Origin: Desulfobulbaceae bacterium
GTDB lineage: Bacteria; Desulfobacterota; Desulfobulbia; Desulfobulbales; Desulfocapsaceae
DNA length: 5,417 nt
NCBI GenBank assembly: GCA_027067035.1
Contig: JAMOMO010000318.1
Location: forward strand, 1-5,417
Reading direction: 5' to 3'
Shown: positions 1 to 5,297 of the stretch, one piece after another
Layout: each line of letters starts with the position of its first letter
Position numbering within the stretch: position 1 is the stretch's first letter
Notes under the pieces: model-generated
Database searches by the model: none
The model's input: the letters and a program-made list of their open reading frames with translations, nothing else
Told to the model about the DNA's origin: nothing
Translations under genes and position numbers: made by a program

Positions 1-573
1 TTCCGCAGTCACCCCCGGCAGTATGGACAGAGGCAGAGGGGCAAGGAAGACATCTTCCTCCCCGGCCCCCACAATATATTCCCCGTGGGGGCGCACCACT
101 CTTGAAGCGACCTTGGAGACCAGTTTGCTGGAGGCAACACTCCAGACCGGATCAAGCCCAAGTGTGGCAGAAAGCTCCCTGCGAAGGCGCCATGCCACAT
201 CAGGGGCAGGGCCGAACAGTCTGTGCGTTCCGGTGACATCCATGAAGAGATGGCCATCCTCTTCGCCCGGCTCCACCAGCGGCGTATAGTGACTGACCCG
301 TTGCACCAGCGCTGTCATCGCCCTTCGATAGAGTTCCGGCCGCGGAGAAATAATCCTGGCCGATCTGCAATAGCTGCGGGCCTGCGACAAGCTCATTCCC
401 TTGCGGACCCCGTCCTGATATGCCTCTTCACTCATATCAAAAACCAGTGTCCTGCTCTTTTCTGCAGCACCGGATGCCACAATCAGCGGTGTTGTGCGCA
501 GGCTGCTGTCCTCAATACGTTCAACCGCCACCGCAAAGTCGGTAACATTGAGATGGATAATGGCCCGATCCAT
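1..573 (-). CDS. Y-family DNA polymerase-like protein, ImuB-like, probably catalytically inactive (3' end beyond window)
   Basis: The first 191 residues are present; the gene runs off the left edge. The protein follows the DinB/ImuB fold: N-terminal IIHLNVTDFAVAVER (5-19), a palm segment EPGEEDGHLFMDVTG (101-115), a conserved KLVSKVASRVVRPHG segment (150-164), and LPLSILPGV (180-188), which matches the first helix-hairpin-helix. In active enzymes the first motif reads HVDMDxFFAxVE. Here the metal-binding Asp is Asn9 and the steric-gate aromatic is Ala14. The usual SLDEAYLDVT becomes EDGHLFMDVT, so the catalytic Asp-Glu pair aligns with Gly107-His108, although a one-residue shift could bring Asp106 close. 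The DG..xDVTG..xLFG pattern is typical of ImuB, the non-catalytic adaptor that links DnaE2 to the sliding clamp. ATG at 573 is the only possible start, because TAG at 577-579 lies in frame two codons upstream. It has only a weak SD, so coupling to the preceding gene is likely. A divergent DinB is the alternative. Confidence 0.85.
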   Translation of the reverse strand, partial: MDRAIIHLNVTDFAVAVERIEDSSLRTTPLIVASGAAEKSRTLVFDMSEEAYQDGVRKGMSLSQARSYCRSARIISPRPELYRRAMTALVQRVSHYTPLVEPGEEDGHLFMDVTGTHRLFGPAPDVAWRLRRELSATLGLDPVWSVASSKLVSKVASRVVRPHGEYIVGAGEEDVFLAPLPLSILPGVTAE

Positions 574-576
574 ACC

Positions 577-1371
577 CTACTGCCCCAGAATTTCCTGCAG
601 AATCCGGCCATTTGCCGGAGCCTGAGCCCGGACATGATTATTAAAGAAAACCACTCCACGCCCGGCTTTTTTCCGTAATACACTGAGATACTTTTCATTC
701 CACTGCTGCAGCTCTTCCTCCGTGTAGCAGTAGTCAAACTTTTTCTGCATATTTCCCGACTGCCAGCCCCCGATATTGCGACCGTGAAACCGGACAAAAA
801 AGAGATCGGGATTGGTGAGCACATCCAGACAGGGAAAAAGGCCGCGAAGGGAAGGGGCATCCACCGTGACCAGAGTGATCCGGCGTTTTTCAAGCTCGGC
901 AAAGACCGAATCCCTGGCCCAGGAAATATGACGAAACTCCACTGCCAGCGGAAATCCGTGCAGCGCATCAAGGAGGTGGGCGAGGTAGTAGCGATTGCTC
1001 CTGCTCCAGTCAAAACTCCCCGGCAGCTGCACAAGAATCACAGCCAGCTGCCTCTGCAGGGGACGAATTCCCTCCCGATACCGCCTCAGTTCCTCCTTCC
1101 AGTCCCGTTCCCGCTCATGGGTCAGCGTCCTGGTCAGTTTTGCGGCAAAGAGAAACGCTTCAGGGGCCCTGGAGATCATACGGCTGATAGCCTCGGCACG
1201 AACCATCTGGTACCAGGTATAGTTCAGCTCAACTATGGGAAACGATTCTGCATAGAGCTGCAGCATCTCCGGAGTTCTGGTACCCTGCGGATAAAAGCCA
1301 CTGTCCACCCACTCGGTGTACGAATAACCGCTGGTTCCCACAAGAACCGGACAGAGAGTCTCAGCTGTCAT
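577..1371 (-). CDS. DUF72 (YecE-like) family protein
   Basis: A 264-residue protein of normal length for the DUF72/YecE family, which has a TIM-barrel-like fold and no firmly established biochemical activity. The family motifs appear in order: VGTSGYSYTEW (11-21), FYP (26-28), VELNYTWYQ (47-55), FAAKLTRTLTH (75-85), ILVQLPGSF (112-120), AVEFRHISW (143-151), VDAP (170-173), VRFHGRN (193-199), YCYTEEEL (214-221) and FFNNH (242-246). No signal peptide or membrane segment is seen, so it should be cytoplasmic. The start is secure: an in-frame TGA lies at 1381-1383 and no other start codon follows before ATG at 1371. The start overlaps the end of lexA by 11 bp, and the stop is 3 bp from the polymerase-like gene, so this is a translationally coupled operon member. 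That placement suggests a role in the damage response or mutagenesis, which is inference. No clear SD precedes it beyond AGAAG. Confidence 0.95.
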   Translation of the reverse strand: MTAETLCPVLVGTSGYSYTEWVDSGFYPQGTRTPEMLQLYAESFPIVELNYTWYQMVRAEAISRMISRAPEAFLFAAKLTRTLTHERERDWKEELRRYREGIRPLQRQLAVILVQLPGSFDWSRSNRYYLAHLLDALHGFPLAVEFRHISWARDSVFAELEKRRITLVTVDAPSLRGLFPCLDVLTNPDLFFVRFHGRNIGGWQSGNMQKKFDYCYTEEELQQWNEKYLSVLRKKAGRGVVFFNNHVRAQAPANGRILQEILGQ

Positions 1372-1981
1372 AACTTCTGATCACACCCATTACCCTGCCC
1401 TGCACCAGAATATCAGAGAATGGATACCTGACGGGACTGAAGGTCCTGTTTTCCGGACGGAGTTCAATGTAATCATCTCCTAAAAAAAACCGTTTCACCG
1501 TCGCCTCCTCCCCCTGAATAAGAACGGCCACAATCTCCCCGTTTTCAGCGTACTGCCGCGGTTCACACACCACAAGATCACCATTCAATATTCCTGCATC
1601 CTGCATGGAGTTTCCCTGAATACGCAGACAAAACAGATTATTTCCCGGAAAAAGGGTGCCATCCACCACCACCGAGCCATCCCATTCCTGCTGTGCATAC
1701 ATGGGCAGACCGGCTGTGATTCTCCCCACCACCGGCAGCTCCCTGAAACGAGACTCACCCCGCCGTGATGATTGCCGCGGCAGAATCCTGATGGATCTGC
1801 TGTAGCGGCCCTCCCGTTCAATGGCCCCTTTGCGCTCAAGCTGCGTAATCAGCTGGGCCACGGCATTATGACTCACGCCCAGATCCTCCGCCGCCTGGCG
1901 CAGGCTCGGCGCCCGGCCTTCATCTTCCAGCTGCTGCTGCAGATAGTCAAATAACTGCTGCTGTTTCTTTGTCAGATCCAT
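1361..1981 (-). CDS. lexA: LexA-type SOS repressor / self-cleaving S24 peptidase
   Basis: A 206-residue protein, close to the usual LexA length, with the full two-domain layout. The N-terminal winged helix-turn-helix (about 1-65) begins MDLTKKQQQL, with recognition helix SHNAVAQLITQLERKG (37-52). A short linker (66-80) leads to the S24 peptidase domain: cleavage site Ala90-Gly91 in VVGRITAGLP, nucleophile Ser125 in GNSMQDAG, and general base Lys163 in EATVKRF. It should therefore self-cleave when stimulated by RecA filaments. As I recall, E. coli LexA contacts DNA through Ser39, Asn41, Ala42, Glu44 and Glu45. The matching residues here are Ser37, Asn39, Ala40, Ala42 and Gln43, so the two Glu are replaced, which fits a different operator. 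A strong SD (GGGGAGGAGG, 1983-1992) precedes ATG 1981, though its spacing is short. It leads a co-transcribed group with the DUF72 and polymerase-like genes. It could be a second, cassette-specific LexA (LexA2-type); whether the genome has another cannot be seen. Confidence 0.96.
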   Translation of the reverse strand: MDLTKKQQQLFDYLQQQLEDEGRAPSLRQAAEDLGVSHNAVAQLITQLERKGAIEREGRYSRSIRILPRQSSRRGESRFRELPVVGRITAGLPMYAQQEWDGSVVVDGTLFPGNNLFCLRIQGNSMQDAGILNGDLVVCEPRQYAENGEIVAVLIQGEEATVKRFFLGDDYIELRPENRTFSPVRYPFSDILVQGRVMGVIRSYDS

Positions 1982-1982
1982 A

Positions 1983-1992
1983 CCTCCTCCCC
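1983..1992 (-). promoter_or_regulatory. Ribosome binding site of lexA
   Basis: The minus strand reads GGGGAGGAGG followed by T and the ATG at 1981. The match to the anti-SD sequence is strong, but the best core (GGAGG) ends only about 1 to 4 nt before the start codon, which is closer than usual. The protein start MDLTKKQ matches the family, so the start call stands. Confidence 0.6.
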
Positions 1993-1995
1993 TTG

Positions 1996-2012
1996 AATGT
2001 ACATTTACATTT
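1996..2012 (-). promoter_or_regulatory. Putative LexA operator 1 (proximal)
   Basis: The minus strand reads AAATGTAAATGTACATT, containing the perfect 10-bp palindrome AATGTACATT (1996-2005). It matches operator 2 at 16 of 17 positions, in the opposite orientation. It lies at and just after the predicted transcription start of lexA, immediately before the SD. Its identity as a LexA site is inferred from its position in front of lexA, its duplication and its dyad symmetry; the motif is not one I can assign to a published LexA consensus. Confidence 0.7.
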
Positions 2013-2016
2013 CCTG

Positions 2017-2044
2017 AATATCACAATACTCCCTGAAATGTCAA
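2017..2044 (-). promoter_or_regulatory. Predicted sigma70-type promoter of the lexA operon
   Basis: On the minus strand there is a perfect -35 TTGACA (plus positions 2039-2044), a 16-bp spacer and a -10 GATATT (2017-2022, four of six matches). The start of transcription would be near 2010, giving a leader of about 29 nt before ATG 1981. The -35 box lies inside operator 2, and the start point lies at operator 1. Repressor bound at either site would therefore block RNA polymerase. Confidence 0.65.
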
Positions 2045-2052
2045 TGTACATT
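2036..2052 (+). promoter_or_regulatory. Putative LexA operator 2 (distal, over the -35 box)
   Basis: The plus strand reads AAATGTCAATGTACATT, with one mismatch to operator 1 and in the opposite orientation. It contains the palindrome AATGTACATT (2043-2052) and also a wider dyad, AAATGT-N6-ACATTT (2036-2053). The centres of the two 10-bp palindromes are 47 bp apart, about 4.5 helical turns. The site covers the lexA -35 hexamer. Confidence 0.7.
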
Positions 2053-2062
2053 TCCTCCGGAC

Positions 2063-2099
2063 AAAAAAATACCCGAAAGAGAGTACTCTCTTTCGGGTA
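2063..2099 (-). terminator. Intrinsic terminator of the DUF1566/Lcl gene
   Basis: Positions 2070-2099 form a perfect 30-bp palindrome centred at 2084/2085, with arms running from TACCCGAAAG and ending in CTTTCGGGTA. On the minus strand it is followed directly by TTTTTTT (plus A run 2063-2069). It lies about 20 bp after the stop codon of the gene at 2120-3058. On the plus strand the hairpin is followed by CAAGGAGG without a T run, so it works in one direction only. It insulates the lexA promoter, whose distal operator starts about 10 bp further on. Confidence 0.93.
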
Positions 2100-2119
2100 C
2101 AAGGAGGAGGAAGAAAACA

Positions 2120-3058
2120 CTACATGGTACGACAGAGCCGTGCAAAACCGCCCGGAATGGTTCCGGATGACCAGAAGGCACGACCATGTTTATAATCCAC
2201 AAACCAGTAACCGCCCGGCTTCCGCTGGGCCGCCACAAAGATAAAAGGCTGTTCTTTTGAAAAGCAGGGGTGTAAATGAATGTCCTTGTTGTTGGACTCT
2301 TTTTCCATGAGGGACATGGCCTCTTCCATGGTTGGCATCCGCCAGTCATGAAACCCCGCAAAGCCATCCCTGTTCAACTGTTCAATCCTGCGCTGCATGC
2401 TGCGGACCGATGTGATATCAAGCCCTCCACGCTGCCACATAAGCCCGGTACGCTGGTCAACAACCACCCGTCCATCACCCGGATCAACCAGTGAATTCTC
2501 AAAATTTCCCCCGGTATTATAATCACCATCATAGAAACCCCATTTTTCCATGACAGCGGTGATCTCACCATCGTTTATAAAACCATGCTCACTGGGAAGA
2601 ACAACCTTCTCGCCGGTGAACTCCGATTCTTCCATGAGTGGCAGCGGCTCACCCATGTCTTCCACTTCAGTTGCATCATACAGCGGAATCACGGCGGAAC
2701 TGTCTTCTGCAAGCAGAACATTGGCCATCAGCCATTCCCTGATCTCATCATTAATGGCATAACTCTTTTCAAACAGTGACGAAGTACCCTGCTTTGTGAC
2801 ACAGTTTCTGAGCATCTGATCAGGGGCCTTGATTTCAGCCAGAACCTTGGCGTGCTTGACACCCCGTTCCATGAGGCAGAGTTTGGCCTCATCCTCCCAG
2901 TTGTCAATGAAAAAGTAATAGATCCGCTCGTCATTGTTACGTACCCGCTCACGTCCGCCCCAGGACTCAAAGGTCCCGAAGGTCATATCCGGTGTCATTT
3001 CCCAATCTATTTCAGGGGTAACACTACCACCGATCTCCAACTTCTGAAACATGCCCAT
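2120..3058 (-). CDS. DUF1566 (Lcl C-terminal domain) protein with an unrecognised N-terminal region
   Basis: A 312-residue protein. The C-terminal part is a DUF1566/Lcl C-terminal domain. A lead-in GFYDGDYNTGGNFENSLVD (174-192) is followed by DQRTGLMWQRGG (201-212), LNRDGFAGFHDWRMPTMEEA (228-247), LHPCFS (262-267), and the terminal YWFVDYKHGRAFWSSG and GGFARLCR segments. All are family hallmarks; the domain is thought to have a C-type-lectin-like fold. I do not recognise residues 1 to about 130; they are rich in acidic and aromatic residues (for example RIYYFFIDNWEDEAKLCLME, 45-64). Residues 130-165 look like an acidic linker. No signal peptide, lipobox or membrane helix is visible, so it is probably cytoplasmic, and the ligand is unknown. 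The first of two close ATGs is chosen because AAGGAGT (3064-3070) sits 5 nt upstream. It is monocistronic, with its own promoter and terminator. Function is unassigned. Confidence 0.9.
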   Translation of the reverse strand: MGMFQKLEIGGSVTPEIDWEMTPDMTFGTFESWGGRERVRNNDERIYYFFIDNWEDEAKLCLMERGVKHAKVLAEIKAPDQMLRNCVTKQGTSSLFEKSYAINDEIREWLMANVLLAEDSSAVIPLYDATEVEDMGEPLPLMEESEFTGEKVVLPSEHGFINDGEITAVMEKWGFYDGDYNTGGNFENSLVDPGDGRVVVDQRTGLMWQRGGLDITSVRSMQRRIEQLNRDGFAGFHDWRMPTMEEAMSLMEKESNNKDIHLHPCFSKEQPFIFVAAQRKPGGYWFVDYKHGRAFWSSGTIPGGFARLCRTM

Positions 3059-3063
3059 AAAAG

Positions 3064-3070
3064 ACTCCTT
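3064..3070 (-). promoter_or_regulatory. Ribosome binding site deciding the start of the DUF1566 gene
   Basis: The minus strand reads AAGGAGT, then five bases, then ATG at 3058. A second ATG two codons later would have a spacing of 11 nt, so the first is preferred. Confidence 0.75.
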
Positions 3071-3101
3071 TGCTATGGTTTCAATGACTTAAACTGAACC
3101 T

Positions 3102-3132
3102 GAACTGCCATCTCCCTGCAAAAAAACAGTTC
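3102..3132. repeat. Short inverted repeat in the DUF1566 gene leader
   Basis: GAACTG (3102-3107) and CAGTTC (3127-3132) form a 6-bp stem around a 19-nt loop that contains an A7 run (3120-3126). Just beside it is a tandem CTGAAC CTGAAC (3094-3105). It lies in the transcribed leader of the minus-strand gene, if the promoter call is right. It could be an operator or a weak RNA hairpin, or chance. Confidence 0.25.
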
Positions 3133-3206
3133 TACTTTTTTCTCCCGCTGGTGTATTGTCAGGTAGAGAGAAACAAATAATTCCTATTCTTTTCTACTTA
3201 TAAATA

Positions 3207-3235
3207 ATTATAGTTCCTATTATCAAAATGATCAA
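3207..3235 (-). promoter_or_regulatory. Predicted sigma70-type promoter of the DUF1566 gene
   Basis: On the minus strand, -35 TTGATC (plus 3230-3235, four of six), a 17-bp spacer, and a perfect -10 TATAAT (plus 3207-3212). The start of transcription would be near 3200, giving a leader of about 140 nt to ATG 3058. The -35 box lies within the first three codons of the divergent glgX gene. In the same AT-rich stretch the plus strand has TATAAA (3199-3204), a possible -10 for glgX, but no convincing -35 goes with it. Confidence 0.55.
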
Positions 3236-5297
3236 GCAAAAAAGTTCAACACTGCTCAAACGCGGCGTCCCCCTGCCAAGCGGTACCACAATACTGGACA
3301 ACGGCATCAACTTCACCCTCTTCTCCCGCCATGCCACCGCAGTAAGCCTGGTCATCCAGCCGGGAAAAGACAACCGCAGCATGCACGGCAGAATGGAGCT
3401 GGAACTTGACCCGGAACTCAATCGCACAGGAGATATCTGGCATATCTTCCTTGAGACGAATGAGCGGGATTTCTCCTATGGATACCGCCTCGACGGGGAA
3501 ACGGACATCACAGGCCAGGGGCTTGTTTATGATCGCAACAGAATTCTCATTGATCCCCTCTGTCAAAATCTGCAGCCCCGCCGCTGGGGAGAGGATCTCC
3601 CCGGAACCGACACCCCTCTCTGCAGACTGAACACACACGATTTCGACTGGCAGGACGACAGACCGCTGAAAACCCCCATGGTGGACTCCGTCATATACGA
3701 GCTCCATGTCCGCGGCTTTACCAGGCACAGGAGTTCCGGGGTCAGACACCCCGGAACCTACCTCGGTATCATCGAGAAGATCCCCTACCTCAAAGAGCTG
3801 GGGGTAACCGCCGTGGAACTGATGCCGGTCACTGAATGGGATGAAAACGACAACGCCTTCTTCCACCCCGAAACCGGAGAACAGCTCAGAAACTACTGGG
3901 GCTACAACCCCATCTCATTCTTTGCCCTCAAATCCGGACTGGCATCCGATCCCGGACAGCAGCTCACAGAGTTCAAAACCATGGTCCGCAGTCTGCACCA
4001 GGCAGGGATCGAGGTCATCCTCGACATGGTGTACAACCATACCGGTGAGGGCGCCTATCACGGCAACACCACAAGTTTCCGCGGAATCGATAATCCGATC
4101 TACTACCTGCTCGATGAGCAGCAGCACGACTATCTCAACTTCTCCGGCTGCGGCAACACCTTCAACTGCAACCATCCCGTGGTACGCGCCTTTATCAAGG
4201 AATCCCTGCGTTACTGGGTCATGGAGATGCACATAGACGGATTCCGCTTTGACCTGGCCTCAATCCTCGGCAGGGACAGCAGAGGACATGTACTGGCCAA
4301 TCCCCCCATGATTGAGATGATCGCAGAGGACCCCATATTACGCGACACCAAAATCATTGCGGAAGCCTGGGATGCCGCCGGGCTCTATCAGGTCGGCAGC
4401 TTCTCCCAGGACAGTCGCTGGGCGGAGTGGAACGGAAAGTTCAGAGACGATGTCCGTGCCTTCATGGCGGGCCATGACAACAGTGTCGCCAACCTGGCAA
4501 CCCGTATCAGCGGCAGTTCCGATCTCTACCAGACAAGTTCCAGATTTCCCTGCAACTCCGTCAATTTCATCACCAGTCACGATGGCTTCACCCTCTATGA
4601 CCTTGTGAGTTTTGAACAGAAGCAGAACTGGGCCAATGGTGAGGAAAACCGCGATGGTGACAACCACAACATCAGCTGGAACAGTGGTGTTGAAGGACTC
4701 AGTGACCGTGAGGATATCCTTTGTCTCCGTTTCAGAAGGATGCGCAGCATGGCACTGCTGCTGATCCTCTCCCAGGGTGTCCCCATGATCACCGCAGGTG
4801 ATGAATTTGCCCGCAGCCAGCAGGGCAACAACAACAGCTGGTGTCAGGACAACGAAACCAGCTGGATCGACTGGAACCTTGCCGCCGAGAACAAAGGGCT
4901 GCAGCGGTTTTTCAGAAAATGTCTGGCCCTGCGCAAGAAAAACCTGCTCTTCAGACGCCGCAACTTCTTCAGTCACGGTCTGGAACGGGAAATCACCTGG
5001 CAGGCGCTGGAGCCCGGCAGTGAAGACTGGTCGTATCACTGTCACACACTGGCCTTCTCCCTGCACGGCAAAGAGAGCGACCCGGACTTTTTTATCATGC
5101 TCAACGGTGATCGCACGGAATCTGCCGAATTCACGATTCCAGCAGTGCCGGACGGTAAAAGCACCTGGAAACAGATAATAGATACCGCCCGCAGGAGTCC
5201 CTTCGATTTTCCCTCCCATGACCTTGCGGTAAAGCGGACAGGTGGAGACAGGGTTGCAGTGAAAGCCATGGCTGCAGTGGTCCTGCAGTCCGAATAG
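3228..5297 (+). CDS. glgX: Glycogen debranching enzyme, GlgX/isoamylase type (GH13)
   Basis: A 689-residue cytoplasmic enzyme, normal length for the family, that hydrolyses alpha-1,6 branch linkages of glycogen or limit dextrins. An N-terminal CBM48-like domain (about 12-105, starting GVPLPSG...NGINFTLFS) leads into the GH13 barrel (about 150-570). Catalytic regions are intact: region I DMVYNH (266-271), region II GFRFD with Arg340 and nucleophile Asp342, region III IIAEAWD with acid/base Glu379, and region IV FITSHDG with His451 and transition-state stabiliser Asp452. GVPMITAGDEFARSQQGNNN (517-536) and SWIDWN (545-550) are typical of GlgX/TreX/isoamylase. The C-terminal beta domain is complete. 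ATG 3228 is the only usable start after the in-frame TAA at 3201-3203, yet no SD precedes it (TATTATCAAA), so initiation is probably weak or SD-independent. It is divergent from the DUF1566 gene, and no other glycogen gene is in view. Exact substrate preference (GlgX versus isoamylase) cannot be fixed from sequence alone. Confidence 0.96.
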   Translation: MIKQKSSTLLKRGVPLPSGTTILDNGINFTLFSRHATAVSLVIQPGKDNRSMHGRMELELDPELNRTGDIWHIFLETNERDFSYGYRLDGETDITGQGLVYDRNRILIDPLCQNLQPRRWGEDLPGTDTPLCRLNTHDFDWQDDRPLKTPMVDSVIYELHVRGFTRHRSSGVRHPGTYLGIIEKIPYLKELGVTAVELMPVTEWDENDNAFFHPETGEQLRNYWGYNPISFFALKSGLASDPGQQLTEFKTMVRSLHQAGIEVILDMVYNHTGEGAYHGNTTSFRGIDNPIYYLLDEQQHDYLNFSGCGNTFNCNHPVVRAFIKESLRYWVMEMHIDGFRFDLASILGRDSRGHVLANPPMIEMIAEDPILRDTKIIAEAWDAAGLYQVGSFSQDSRWAEWNGKFRDDVRAFMAGHDNSVANLATRISGSSDLYQTSSRFPCNSVNFITSHDGFTLYDLVSFEQKQNWANGEENRDGDNHNISWNSGVEGLSDREDILCLRFRRMRSMALLLILSQGVPMITAGDEFARSQQGNNNSWCQDNETSWIDWNLAAENKGLQRFFRKCLALRKKNLLFRRRNFFSHGLEREITWQALEPGSEDWSYHCHTLAFSLHGKESDPDFFIMLNGDRTESAEFTIPAVPDGKSTWKQIIDTARRSPFDFPSHDLAVKRTGGDRVAVKAMAAVVLQSE

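Noticed and set aside
223..678. A 151-residue plus-strand open frame opposite the polymerase-like gene.
   Set aside because: It crosses two minus-strand genes and their junction and has no SD or motif; the polymerase-like frame on the other strand is clearly homologous to Y-family proteins.
784..1380. A 198-residue plus-strand open frame opposite the DUF72 gene.
   Set aside because: The minus strand carries every DUF72 motif; the plus frame is low in recognisable structure and is explained by codon bias.
1361..1981. Phage-type CI repressor or UmuD-like reading of the S24 peptidase gene.
   Set aside because: The N-terminal winged helix with MDLTKKQQQL and SHNAVAQLI is that of LexA, the length is LexA-like, and UmuD has no DNA-binding domain.
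2101..2192. Plus-strand AAGGAGGAGG followed by an ATG at about 2124, resembling a small gene.
   Set aside because: The frame closes after about 22 codons and lies over the end of the DUF1566 gene; the spacing from the SD-like string is too long, and the string is just the purine side of the region after the stop codon.
2120..2260. Possible diversity-generating retroelement target, since DUF1566 domains have been linked to such variable proteins.
   Set aside because: The 3' end of the gene is not enriched in AAC/AAT codons, no template-like repeat of it is found elsewhere in the window, and no reverse transcriptase is present.
3059..3227. Riboswitch or LexA operator in the divergent intergenic region.
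   Set aside because: No copy of the AATGTACATT element is present, and the roughly 140-nt leader shows no aptamer fold I recognise; only a 6-bp inverted repeat is visible.
3246..3866. A 206-residue minus-strand open frame opposite the glgX N-terminal half.
   Set aside because: Antisense shadow of a well-supported gene, with no motif of its own.
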